From Sipunculus nudus (lineage: Eukaryota > Annelida > Sipuncula > Golfingiida > Sipunculidae): a DNA stretch of 64,000 bases. The DNA lies in assembly GCA_026874595.1 (NCBI GenBank), contig CM049318.1:20559456-20623455 (forward strand), in the 5' to 3' direction. This document shows, piece after piece, positions 1 through 12,007 of the stretch. A program made the translations under genes and the position numbers. Position 1 is the first letter of the stretch; each line of letters starts with the position of its first letter. The notes beneath the pieces were generated by a model. The model did not search any database, was not told the origin of the DNA, and saw only the letters and a list, made by a program, of their open reading frames with translations.

Positions 1-440
1 ATATGTATAACTTGGAAGTATAGCAATTGTATATAATGTGGCTGATCTTGTCAATTTAACAGTTCTCATACAATCCGTCCATTTGTGCGTATGTGTCGAA
101 TTTTGCTGCACGTTTCTTTGATCCCTCCATCAAGTACATGATTAAATTTATAATTATGTCTGCACTTTTTTTAAGTGTGTGATATTTAAGAGTTGTTTTG
201 CTCTTATTATTATTATTATTTTTATTCTAATTTTATCATTTCATCATTATTGTAAATAAGCACAGATTATAATATTGTACAGTTAGTGTTATATATTGCC
301 ATAAAATTTGTAAATAGTTTTATAGCTAGACTGCCTGATTGTTGTTGTTACTTGCTGTGGCCAGATTGTACATTATTACATAAATATATACTCTTTATAT
401 TTAAAGGTGCCCAATTACCTACCTTTTGAAAAAAAATTTT
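1..440 (+). other. possible 3' UTR of a gene to the left (weak)
   Basis: AT-rich unique-looking DNA with a (TTA)n tract at 208-222 and two TGTAAATA Pumilio-type motifs at about 251 and 309. No coding frame enters from the left edge. Confidence 0.15.
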
Positions 441-1440
441 ATGTGATTTCTGGCTTCCTCTGTGTATATATTAATGTTCTGAGGGTAATTCTGGTTATGA
501 AAAATTTTTGTAAGGCCTCCGTGAAGGATGTATGCACTTGTTTATCAACATGTTTGTAAACACAGCAATGTTGACAATCTGGAAAAACATGTAACCTAAG
601 GGGGTAGGTTGCATATATGCGGTGGTAGAAAGATCACTTGTTGCAAAATGCCATTTGCAAAGTTCTGGCTTATCTGACTTGTCGCCAGATGCCCTTGTTG
701 AATTTGATTTTAGTTTATAACAGTCAGATAGGTGATTGGGCTCCTTTAATAATAATTGCATCGATCTGCAGCTGATATGAAGTGAAATCTCTTGCAAACC
801 CAAATCTGATTAAATCATTATTTATAGGATTATACTTATGAAATTCTGTGTGAATGTTGTGGTTGTTAGTCTCAGAAAATTGCCTGCTAATAATATATAA
901 TTCTTGGTTGTGAGGTGTCAACATTTGACACCAGTGTGTATTGACCAAATTAAGAAAATTGTTGTTCCCATATATGTTTATGTGCAGAATACATAGGTCA
1001 AACAGGGGCAGGTTGTTTCCCTTATAATGATATGCAAAAAAAGGTTGTGAGCCATGCAAAGTTGTTCTCCATGCACATGTTTGAAGTTGACCCTGTCTGC
1101 CACTGGTATATATATGGGTCATAATCATTTAATTTTTCAACAACATTTGTAAAAAGATGCACAGTTTTCATCTGTAAGATTTAGATAGACTCAAGATTTA
1201 GGTAGACTATGTTTTATCTTTAAAAATTGAACACTCTTTACTTTAATGACCCAAGATTGACCTTTGCGATCAATGAGTACATTTCCATAATTAACAGCTG
1301 ACATATTAAGTAATTATGATATTGGTGCAAATGTGGTGGTGATTGACAGCTGACATATAAGTAATAATCATTTTAGTACAGACATTGTAGAGGAGACTGA
1401 GGTTGTGACTGTTATCATGTATGGTTGTGATTTTAATCAA
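441..1440. other. non-coding stretch, nothing recognised
   Basis: The two minus-strand frames here (803-495, 1128-724) show no domain or signal. No repeat family recognised. Confidence 0.4.
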
Positions 1441-1554
1441 TTTGCTCACAGCAGTGTACCAGTTTGCCTGAGCATGCATGTTCGAAGTGGAACCATCTTT
1501 TATTTATACACATGGGTTGTGAAATAAACTATATTATTGATTATCAGTCATTTT

Positions 1555-1760
1555 TATTGTCTCCCCCCCCCCCCTTCCGCGGAACGGGGGACATTGATTT
1601 GGGTTTGTCTGTCTGTCTGTCCATACTGTTTTTGTTTCCATGCAATAACTTTCCTAAATATTATCCAATTTCATTAAAATTTTGGCCAGTGATTGCTCTC
1701 ATGCATACCTTGGATAGGATTGGATTTGGAGTGTCTGTCTGAAAAATTATCATCACCAGC
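1555..1760 (+). repeat. interspersed repeat: C-run, gaacgggggacat, TGTC microsatellite
   Basis: A C13 run is followed by ccgcggaacgggggacattg, (tgtc)n, then gcaataactttcctaaatat. The composition is that of an interspersed element; I cannot name the family. Confidence 0.5.
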
Positions 1761-1921
1761 TCCAAAATACACACAAAAATTTTCCCTTAGGTTCCTAATT
1801 CACAAAATATTTTGACATGCAGCGACATCTTCAGGGGACAATGAAAACTAAAACATATTGAGAAGGCAAAAGGGGGACAACAAGTGGCAGAAGTTGAGGA
1901 CATAAATTTCACGAATATGCT

Positions 1922-2110
1922 TGTTTAGCTCAGCTGACTTTCAGTCATGCTGGGCTATAGGGATGGGTCTTTGTCCGGCGTCCTTCCGTCTGGCCGGCCA
2001 CTAGCAGGGCACAAATCGTAACCATAAGGGCTAGGGCCATGAACCCTATGCAGTCTTAGAGGTTCTAAAAAGATCTCCTTGCAAACCTGAAATTAGGTCA
2101 CTGCAACCTA
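1922..2110 (+). repeat. module beginning agctcagctgact (family copy in opposite orientation to 63.8-64.0 kb)
   Basis: Starts tagctcagctgactttcagt, then ctttgtccgg, ggccggcc and agcagggcacaaatcgtaac. It is the head of the repeat that continues with half-site arrays to about 2.65 kb. Confidence 0.85.
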
Positions 2111-2149
2111 TATTCTCGAAGTTATGGGGTGTGTTTGCACCCCCCAGAA

Positions 2150-2620
2150 ATAATTCTTTTAGCCAAAATTTTCATCCCAAACCTTCCATCTTTCACATAC
2201 AGCTCACCTACCAACAGGGGAAGAACCATAATTATTTTGAGGTCACAAGGTCAAAGGTCAAGGTCACAGAACCAACTTCTTTGAAAAGCCTCAGGATGCA
2301 TTTTAAGCCAAACCTTCCATCCCATTCTTTGATCTTTCACATATAGCTCACCTACTAAGTGGGAGAAGAATCCTATAGATGTTGAGGTCACAAGGTCAAA
2401 GGTCAGGGTCACAGGATCCGCTTCTTTGAAGGGGTTGTTGATTTTGAGGTCAAAGGTCAAGTTCTCAGCACCCTCTTCTTGCGTGGAGTCATTTTCAGCA
2501 AACTTTTCAATCTATACTTTCCATCTTTCATATATGGCTTACCTAGCAATAGGAGAAGACGCCTATTGATTTGAGTTCAAAAGGTCAAAGGTCAAGGTCA
2601 CAATATTGTTCTAAATGCTT
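2150..2620 (+). repeat. half-site array block (AGGTCA direct repeats)
   Basis: Units with ccaaaccttccatcttt then a block such as AGGTCA at 2240, 2248, 2255 and 2261 (spacings of 2, 1 and 0). More half-sites are at about 2385-2410, 2440-2460 and 2580-2604. Same family as 62.64-63.48 kb, inverted. Confidence 0.85.
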
Positions 2621-2649
2621 GTGAACATATTTCAAGTGAAACTGTTCAA

Positions 2650-4850
2650 CCCAAACATTCAGTCTCTCACATATGCCACATCTATGCATCACTGAATTTG
2701 ATTCAGACTTCATATTTATGGGTCTTTTTGCATGAAGAAATAACTAATTGATTTTGAGGTCAGCTGGTCAGGAGGTTAAAGGTTGCAGGTCTAAGTTATT
2801 CACTCATTGGTTGCCAAGTAATTACACCCGGCCAGATGTAAGTGGTTAGTAGTTACCCATCATTTAGAAAGAATCCAGTTGATATGTGGGCAAAAGGCCA
2901 AGGTCATAGGTCAGGGATGTTCACAATAACTTATTTTGTAGACCATCTCTATTTTTCTTGTTTTCTTGTATATATAAACATATGGCACTCACAACTGGTA
3001 CATCACACTATGTGCCCATAATTGTCAGTGACACTTGTGATATATGACTCCCTTTTGTATCAGCTCATGGAGTGATAAGGATATATCATTAGTGCATAAC
3101 AAAAACACTGTTGCCAGAATGCTTTGGCCAGGCATTAAGACTATGAGAGTTAAGTGATAAGTTTAGCTACTGATTTATAAAATAATGGGAACATTTTGCA
3201 GTTTATATCATGGAATCATAGCAGTAAACTTAGTTTTCTAGATATCTGAATATTATTATACAAATCATCAGATATACCAGCAAGTGTTTGTTCTGATAAT
3301 ATGTGGGTCTGTACCTGGATTTAGGATGGCTTTATTTGATTACAAGACTCTTAGTGATGCTTTCTGTATTTCTTTTCTTTTAGGTTTTGCAGTTTACCTA
3401 CCCTGCTGACCCCATTGAATAGCAAGCTGATAATTAAAACAAATTGGACTTGCACTTTTTACATTTGCATGTTCATAAATCTGATATGAGAGCTCTCCAA
3501 CCTGATCATGCCTTTTGAATTGTTTTGGACATTCATAACTGTTACATTCTATGAAGCAATTGCTACAAGTTTAGTGTCTTATTGGAGGATGTGTGACTTG
3601 TCAGAAAACCATTATGTCTGCCAGGTAGCCATTTTAGAAATCCTTTTGCCAGGACAGTTTCTGTGATTTTTTTATGATGTTTGGTCCCTTTTAGAGGGTG
3701 TTTGTTGTACAATTTCCGACCTGTCAGAAATCCAATATGGCCACCAGGACGCCATCTTTAAATTCCTTTAGAACATATTATCTCAAGAACTATTTAAGTG
3801 AATGCAGTGGGATGTATATTAATGTAATCTTGCATTGGGTCAAAGATTTCTTAATAAATATGACCATCATTTATGAAAGCTCAGTACAGTTGGCTTGTAT
3901 TGAATAAAAATTAATATGGAAGCACCCGTTTCACAATAATTCTTGCATGGATTTCCTTGATCTTTTGCTATATTTTGATCTTATATGTGGCCTGTGGGGT
4001 ATTCCTTTTGAGACTGACAGGTATCGAGCAAGCTGTGGGATTAGTTCCTGATAGCTCAACAACCATACATTTTGCCTCAGACCATCATTCACTATGTTTT
4101 AACCAGACATATATGATAAGAATTTATGGCAATGTAGAAAGTTTAAACAAAATTGGCATATAGGTTCTGCAACAATTTTACTAGAAGTTGTGAATTGCAG
4201 CCCATGATGTCGCAGGTCATGCTTGTTATTTATTTTATGGTCAGTGTCTTTATGTCCAGTAACCTTTGGTGTACAACAATAATTTACCAAGATATAGATT
4301 TTCAGGAAACTCACTGTAAATCTATACCAGTGAATGATCAGTCCTGAGTTTTAGTCTTAGCAAAGATACATGCAAATTCAGTGAGGGCAGAGGGCATCCA
4401 ACTTCTTTATGCAGTCACAGCGAAAACTTGCTTTACCTTGAATTTTATGAAATTCACAATGCATGTTTACTAATAACACATTTCACCAGAGTTTAATTTT
4501 GGGAAAAATCTGTGCATATTTAATGAGGTCAGAGGTCACAAGAATGATGAGGGGCATATCATGCACTCTTGCAATGCTCTGCTATTACCATATAAAGCCA
4601 ACATGCCTCAACGTGGAAAACTCTATTCATGTCCACAATAAACACAGCCCACAATAATGAAGTCACTTCAGAACAACCATACATCTTGCAGTTGGTGAGA
4701 CTTAAGTTACTCTAGTTGCATTACAAATGTGAGATGTTATTACACTTTTAATATCATGGTGAAATTATTTTTATAAATTAAGAATAATTTTCTTCAGTAT
4801 ACCATGGCACAAATATACATTAAAGACGTCTCCCTCTCAGGACTGAGATT
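2650..4850. other. non-coding stretch, mostly unrecognised
   Basis: Contains mildly repetitive segments (aatatggccaccaggacgccat at 3735). At 3373-3420 a plus-strand acceptor-like tttcttttag precedes VLQFTYPADPIE and TAG, which could be a terminal exon but has no partner exon. Confidence 0.3.
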
Positions 4851-6020
4851 ATGAAAAACTAGACGTGGTCGGACAATGGTCCTCAGAGGGCCCTGCCTTT
4901 CTGCTAGTGCTGGACTAGTTTACATATGGGTGAAAATAAGTTAAATTTGAAAAATATGACAAACAGAAACAGGTTTTTATCCTTATGCATGAGAAAAAAA
5001 GTCCCACTGGATCAAAAGATATGTCTGAAATAATGGGTGCAGTAGAAAATCAACAAATGTAGTCTGTTAGCCATAATGGATTTTGAGCAAGTCTGTAATT
5101 CAATAAGTCAGGAGCCCTCATAGACACCAATGATTCCTGTGAAATCAGGGAAAGCTGCAGTAGGTTGTTGTCAAGTTATTACATGTGAAAGAAAATCAGC
5201 AATCGTGCTGTGGCAGCCATATTGGAACTCCAACAGGTCTGTAATTCAATAGGTCTGGAGCCCTTACAAGTTACATGTACCATCCATCCCTGTAAATTTG
5301 GGAAAGCTGAAGCATGTTGAGTTACCATGGGTGAAAGAATAATAGGGATTGGGCTGTGGCGGCCATATTGGAACTCCAACAGGCCTGTAATTCAATAGGT
5401 CTAGTGCCCTAGAGCTTGAAGGTACCAATCATCCCAGTGAATTTGGGAAAGCTGTAGCAGGTTGTTGTTATCACGCATAAAAGAAAATCAGCGATCGGAC
5501 TGTGGTGGCCATATTGGAATTCTGACAGATCTGTAATTCAATAGGTCTGGAGCCCTAATAGGTACCAATGATCCCTGTGAATTTGGGAAAGCTGCAGTAG
5601 GTTGTTGTTGAGTTATTGCGCATGAAAGAAAATCAGCAATCGGGCTGTGGTGGCCATATTGGAATTCTGATAAGTGTGTAATTCGATAGGTCTGGAGCTG
5701 TCATAGGTACCAATTATCCCTGACAGTTTGGGGAAGCTGCAGAATGTTGTTGAGTTATCGTGTGCGAAAGAAAATCAGTGACTGGGCTCTGGCGGCCATA
5801 TTGAAATTCTGACGTGTCGGTAATTTGATAGGTCTGGAGCCCTCATAGGTACCAATCATCCCTGTGAATTTGGGAAAGCTGCAGTAAGTTGTTGTTGAGT
5901 TACGCGTGCTGCGAAAGAAAGTGTCACTGACGGAAGTACAGAAAGACGGACTGACACGGTGATCACTATAGCCTATAGGGCACTGCTTGTCAAGCGGGGC
6001 CCTAATTAATATTCTTCTAT
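4850..6020. repeat. six-copy tandem array, about 145-bp unit
   Basis: gggaaagctg recurs at about 5148, 5300, 5445, 5585, 5731 and 5871. Each unit also has ggccatattggaa, ctgtaattcaataggtctgg and ggtaccaat. The array is bounded by actagacgtggtcgg.. on the left and gcactgcttgtcaagcgggg on the right, so it is probably the body of one element. Confidence 0.88.
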
Positions 6021-6775
6021 AATTCTGCATGACAGTTGTTGTATTTAATTGACTGCTGGGCAGCTCCTATAATATACTAACTTAAGCATGATGTGATTTC
6101 TATTTATATAGAATCCATTATACACAAACTAGAATTGGAGGTGAACCTGTGCAATAACTGAATAAATTGTGCTGAAGGGCATCAATATGAGAACAGTCCT
6201 GCCATGGCTGAGCAGTATTACCCACACTGAATACCATCATGCAGACTGAGGACTTGCTTCTTGATTATCAACAAAGGGCATGAAGGGGGTAAATTTCAAA
6301 CAGAAGATCCACAGAAAAAATCATGGGTCTTGTCAAAGGCATTACATGGATTAATAGAGGCTTACCAGTGCTGCTTAAAATTTTACAGCGAAGTTTTATT
6401 GTCTTGACGCTCACTGTCATCGTATGAGGTTGAAATTAAGGCCAAGTAACAGAATCTATGTAAAAAAGGTTGTTAAAATGGCTGAGAGGTTAACTGGGAC
6501 TTCTTTTCCATCTTTTGAATCACTTTATCCTAAGAGATTGCTTAAGATAGTGCATCTTCTTATAATACATTTTAACCACCAAGCTCTGTTAATGAAATCT
6601 GGACTCCACAATAAGTTGTTGCCAAGTTATTAAAAAATAACTTTAACCATTGCTCATGTACCAATCATCAAGGAACTAAACCAATCCAGTGGAGAAATCT
6701 ACACTGTAGAAAATAAGCTTTCATGCACAATTTTATGTACCTATTTTATTTTTGCCTCTGCCATGAGGTATATAT

Positions 6776-7189
6776 ATATTTTTTTAAATTTTATTGGAGG
6801 TAACCACCTCCATTTTCAAATGCTAACTTAACTACATTTATTTACATCTGCAAAATTCCATTCCAGTTTCAGATTAGGTGACAGGGCAGTATCACAAGCT
6901 TCCTCTCATTTTATATCCTAAGTCAACGAGGCCCTTTGACAACTCCACCAGCAGGCCCTGGGTGTGTAATCATCCCCATTGCCGGGTCATAACACCGAGG
7001 AAGCCCTAAGGGCTCACTCGTTTGTGAGTGAAACAGTGGCGTTCACACTGTTACTGTTACAGCCTTCCCATTAAGCCTGCAGAGCGCTCACCCCGGGTGG
7101 GCCCTAGTGAAAATTCTCACCGCCTCGGCTGAGATTCAAACTTATGATCTCCTGGCCTAGAGTCCTGTGCTCTACCCGAGCCACAGAAA
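6776..7189 (-). mobile_element. second copy of the tRNA-derived SINE family, minus strand
   Basis: Same order as the copy at 52.3 kb: head at 7189-7120 (A box TGGCTCGGGTAG, B box AGTTTGAATC, more decayed), a body with catccccattgccgggtcat and aacaccgagga, and the 3' palindrome ggaggtaaccacctcc at about 6796. The A tail is short and interrupted, and no clear TSD is seen, so it is older. Confidence 0.85.
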
Positions 7190-7470
7190 CCAGTCAGGAG
7201 GTAGAAGGTTTGTGTGTTCATTCCAGGTGGTGTGCGCGTTTGTTCACAACATAACTCATGTAATCATGAACAGAATGGCACAAATTTTTCTGGGCATTTC
7301 GGGAATATGCCAAGGAAGAATCAGGTTAGATTTTGGTGTGGATCTGCCACATGACCCGGAAGCGTGATCATCAGGGAATAGTCACAAATGTACAGTCACT
7401 TATGCACAAAGGAACCTGGGATATGAGCCCAATAAATGAATGCCCATATGGTGGAGGCTTGTATTCATTA
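7190..7470 (+). repeat. interspersed element, copy 1 (family shared with 32.86-33.22 kb)
   Basis: Shares an ordered series of segments with the copy in the RBMS intron: tgtgcgcg, ataactcgtgtaatcatga, ggcatttcgggaat/ggcatctgaggaat, ttagattttggtgtgg, and gaacctgggatatgagcc. This family includes a 'ggcggaggtctacac' end in copy 2. It directly follows the SINE at 6.78-7.19 kb. Confidence 0.65.
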
Positions 7471-7659
7471 GAATGCAGATTTCTAGATTTATCAATGTAT
7501 TCTTTTACAACAAGCCAGTCAAGATATACTTTAGTATGCAACATTTTATCACATATAAAGCAATAAAATGCCTTATCTCATCAAATGGTTTTCTGGTAAA
7601 TGGAGGTACATTTGGCAGTTTGTTAGAGGAGTGAGAAAGTGGTTAGCTTTATAAATATC

Positions 7660-9989
7660 TATTTATTTTTCATACAACTGAGCTCACACCAGGATTAATT
7701 TGCACATTCATGCGAAACTAATTTTGTGAGTGACGTCTAAGTCTGTTTATGTTCAACAACATTTTATTCCCTTGATATCCTTGATTGCAACAAATGTTTA
7801 CCTAACATATACACAGTGTGTTCACATGGTCCGCACGTACACCCCCCACAGTAACACCATCGAGGAATTCAGGCCACTGTCTGGCACTTACATCTACACG
7901 AAAAAAAAAATGTTACAATGTGTTCAGTGCCCTGACACAACCGCGATAATAACTCTTCTATATCATGATCTGTACAAAATAATACATACATAACACCAAC
8001 CAGAGGGACAACTGAGTACCCCCTTGAGCTAGTTCCCCTGAAAGTAAACAGGTGGCGCTGATGTCTATATGATGTCCACCGATATAAATTCGCCACCTTG
8101 GTTGAGCCTGGTACAAAGTGCGCAATCATAACAATGGTGGCCAACCAAGGCGAAATAACTGGATTGGAATTTCCTAGGTAAAAGTGAAAAAATAAATCCT
8201 TGCCCATCTCTGCTGTATATATGGAAAGCACGAAAACATTCAATGCATGTGACATTTTCTTACCATATATCACTAGTCTTCAACTGACCGTGTTCACTAA
8301 ACAAGTTCCCTAAGTATAGATATAATTAAGCCAAATGAACCCTAACTATCATCACGCACTGTACACTATCTACATTTTTGTGTGGTATTTTTCAGTTTAT
8401 ATATCATCATCATTTATCATCATCAATTTTATCGTCTCATGGTTCAATATGACAAAAATTGTACGTACGAGCAAATCCTATGTATTGCACACATCACGCA
8501 ATCACTGGTTGTATTTATGTACAGGCCTATACGGAATAAGATGATTCACGGGAACCCTTCCACGTCTGCCGCCGTGACAACATGATTTGCTAATACAGAA
8601 GCATGATCGCAGATGGGATAAGTCAAGTTCATAATCTCACAAAATGAAAAAAATTTAATGATGAATAATAGCGACTCCTAACCAACAGATTTCATTGAGG
8701 GCTCATACGTATATATATCTAGCCTCACTTTCATACCATGTATTGGGTACAAGGCTCAATTTACAGCTCAAATGACATACTGGGATGATCTTATCTAAAA
8801 CATATGCAGCTGCTTACTTATATACCTGATGAAAATATATATATACGATCGAAAGGCTATGATACAAAAAAAGCAAGAAAACCAACCTTGTATATACTCA
8901 TGCTGGTTGAACTTGCAGTCATTTGTATTCCCTTACCATAGACATAGTTATTATGAGCGACACGAAAAACAACTTAGTTATTAGTAACATAGAATAATGC
9001 AATTTGTGTCTCATTCAATTCCCTAAAGAAGAGCATTTACTTTTGAGTACAAATCTTAACGTAGTGACACAATGCCCGGTATATGCCACAATGTGCCTTC
9101 GGGTACAGTAAATGCTAAGAGATTATGGTTACAATGTATAAATGTTTATATCATTTTGCATCACAGTCATCATTTTGGCATCAGGTTCGGGTGGTCAAAC
9201 TTCAATCCCATCTTCCCCTGCCTGCTGGCGGGAAGACAATAGGCTAGGAATATACAACACACAAGGTCTGCCCCCCTTTATGTACAGTAAGTGAATGAGG
9301 GGGGATAGGATAAGTTGTCTACACTATATACAGTATCTATACCACCCATCACTTGCTGGCCTTACAGCGGCTAGGGAATGATGGGTAGTCAAGAATTGTA
9401 CACATTAACAAAGCTAACAAGGGTCGTAAAACCCGGGTTGTGCTAAAAACGTCATCATTATAATTCCGCTAAAACAACACAGAAAGCCTGGTTTAAAACA
9501 TGTCATCAAAAATAGCCAAGCTCCGAAACATCTATACACCTCCCTAAAAACCAGCCGTAATCGGCCGTTGCAACAATAGCTACATAAATGATTCAAAAGA
9601 GCAACAGTCCGCTATACACACACGCACACACACACATGCACATAAAACCTGGCATCATCCATCTCCCTAACATGTTACATTTATGTACATCAGGCTCAAC
9701 ACAGTGGCCTGTTATGTGAAATCTAAAATTTGAGTTGTAAACACTCGTGCTATAGATAACTGCAGTAGATCCTCAATTTTAATCATCTTTCTCTGTGCTG
9801 TAGTCAACAAAACAAAAATATGTCAACAATAACACAATTAAAATCATCTTAATCGACAGCAAAAAATTGATCAATTTTACAGACTGGGAAAAAAAAGAAA
9901 AAAAAGTGTTCCCTCCATGACGAATGAAAGACCACAGTCTTGCGATGCATTGCATTTGGTAGCTGCTGTTGACCGCAAGATGAATCCTG
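7660..9989 (-). other. putative long 3' UTR of the distal RBMS isoform
   Basis: Downstream of the candidate terminal exon lies about 2.3 kb that is mostly free of the repeat families found elsewhere in the window. An AATAAA hexamer on the minus strand at 7667-7662 could end it. Four TGTANATA Pumilio-type octamers occur on the minus strand (9682-9689, 9325-9332, 9279-9286, 8516-8523), and two on the plus strand. A CA-rich microsatellite is at 9615-9643. The ORFs seen here (for example 8273-7869 minus) have no recognisable domain and look accidental. Confidence 0.35.
7662..7667 (-). terminator. candidate poly(A) signal AATAAA
   Basis: A canonical hexamer on the minus strand at the distal edge of the repeat-poor block 7.66-9.99 kb. 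It would serve the distal isoform. No AATAAA or ATTAAA is seen on the minus strand inside the satellite. Confidence 0.3.
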
Positions 9990-10074
9990 CTAACCTCCGA
10001 GCAGAGGTGGCACCGCCGTGGAAGTTCGCTTGGCACTGCTGGTCTCGTCTTGCAGGTTCCTGGTGAACTTCAGC
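9990..10074 (-). CDS. candidate distal alternative C-terminal exon of RBMS, beyond the satellite
   Basis: The acceptor tttgacattgcag at 10075-10087 is followed by an open frame LKFTRNLQDETSSAKRTSTA then VPPLLGG and TAG (9992-9990). Its codons are strongly biased to CTG, AAG, TTC, ACC, GAC, GAG and AGC, as in a true exon. The frame needs two upstream bases; a donor GCCAA/GTAGAT at the end of exon 10 supplies AA+G, which gives Lys and a 390-aa protein. A second open frame (AEVHQEPARRD...) would join to phase-0 exon 9. I see coding character and an acceptor; the link to RBMS is inferred. Confidence 0.5.
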
Positions 10075-12007
10075 CTGCAATGTCAAAGGTTAAAGGTCAT
10101 GATCTCAGGAGAAAACTGGACTGGCATATTTTATTGATATGACAAAACTTGGTGCTGGTTGTCTATCTAAAAGTGAATATATTCTATATGCAAGGAATAC
10201 AGACATGGCCAGAGGGTTACCTAGTCCTTTCTCCTGCATGTGCCCTACTACTCAGGTTTTGTCAATATGTCTGTGCAATACCTAGAAGTTTTGTTAATTT
10301 GTCCCCAATGGGTTGTCTACTTTTTTTCTGTTTTCAGACCTGATAAGTTTCAACTTTCTTGGTATTCCTGCAAGGTTGTTCAAATGTCTGAATTGAGTGT
10401 TTGACTATTCACCTGTACTTATCTCAGGAGCTGTTAGCTTCTAGTAGGTACATATGAACTGACCAAAGGGGTTGTCTACTGTGTGCGGGTTCTAATCACG
10501 GGGTTGTTTACTTGTGCAGCATGCCTCTGTACTAACATCAGGGCTTGCCTATTTGACCTACAAGGTGGTCTACTATACACATGTACTAACCTAAGTAGTT
10601 GTCCACTGTGTCTGTGTACTGACCTGAGAGGTTTTCTACTTGTCTGTGTACTGATCCAAGGGGTTGTCTACTGTGTCTGTGTACTGACCTGAGGGGTCGG
10701 CTGCTTGTCTGTGTATTGACCTCATGGGTTTCTACTTGTCTGTGTACTGAGCCAAGGGGTTGTCTACTGTGTCTGTGTACTGACCTGAGGGGTCTTCTGC
10801 TTGTCTGTGTATTGACCTCATGGGTTTTCTACTTGTCTGTGTACTGAGCCAAGGGTTTCTCTACTGTGTCTGTGTACTGACCTGAGGGGTCATCTGCTTG
10901 TCTGTGTATTGACCTCATGGGTTTTCTACTTGTCTGTGTACTGAACCAAGGGGTTGTCTACTGTGTCTGTGTACTGACCTGAGGGGTCGTCTGCTTGTCT
11001 GTGTATTGACCTCATGGGTTTTCTACTTGTCTGTGTACTGAACCAAGGGGTTGTCTACTGTGTCTGTGTACTGACCTGATGGGTCGTCTGCTTGTCTGTG
11101 TATTGACCTCATGGGTTTTCTACTTGTCTGTGTACTGAGCCAAGGGGTTGTCTACTTGTCTGTGTACTGACCTGAGGGGTCGTCTGCTTGTCTGTGTATT
11201 GACCTCATGGGTTTTCTACTTGTCTGTGTACTGAACCAAGGGGTTGTCTACTGTGTCTGTGTACTGACCTGAGGGGTCGTCTGCTTGTCTGTGTATTGAC
11301 CTCATGGGTTTTCTACTTGTCTGTGTACTGAGCCAAGGGGTTGTCTACTGTGTCTGTGTACTGATCTGAGGGGTCGTCTGCTTGTCTGTGTATTGACCTC
11401 ATGGGTTTCTACTTGTCTGTGTACTGAACCAAGGGGTTGTCTACTGTGTCTGTGTACTGACCTGATGGGTCGTCTGCTTGTCTGTGTATTGACCTCATGG
11501 GTTTTCTACTTGTCTGTGTACTGAGCCAAGGGGTTGTCTACTTGTCTGTGTACTGACCTGAGGGGTCGTCTGCTTGTCTGTGTATTGACCTCATGGGTTT
11601 TCTACTTGTCTGTGTACTGAACCAAGGGGTTGTCTACTGTGTCTGTGTACTGACCTGAGAGGTCGTCTGCTTGTCTGTGTATTGACCTCATGGGTTTTCT
11701 ACTTGTCTGTGTACTGAACCAAGGGGTTGTCTACTGTGTCTGTGTACTGACCTGAGGGGTCTTCTACTTGTCTGTGTATTGACCTCATGGGTTTTCTACT
11801 TGTCTGTGTACTAAACCAAGGGGTTGTCTACTGTGTCTGTGTACTGACCTGATGGGTCGTCTGCTTGTCTGTGTATTGACCTCATGGGTTTTCTACTTGT
11901 CTGTGTACTGAACCAAGGGGTTGTCTACTGTGTCTGTGTACTAACCTGAGGGGTCGTCTGCTTGTCTGTGTATTGACCTCATGGGTTTTCTACTTGTCTG
12001 TGTACTG

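Noticed and set aside
6890-7190. True tRNA gene
   Set aside because: The A/B boxes belong to a SINE: long body, shared with the 52-kb copy, decayed B box, no cloverleaf acceptor stem closing.
7869-8273. 134-aa minus-strand ORF
   Set aside because: No recognisable family or signal, and mixed composition. It lies in what reads better as 3' UTR; kept only as a note there.
10483-10692. Cys-rich 69-aa ORF at the satellite edge
   Set aside because: It is a translation of degenerate satellite monomers; the repeat has stops in every frame.
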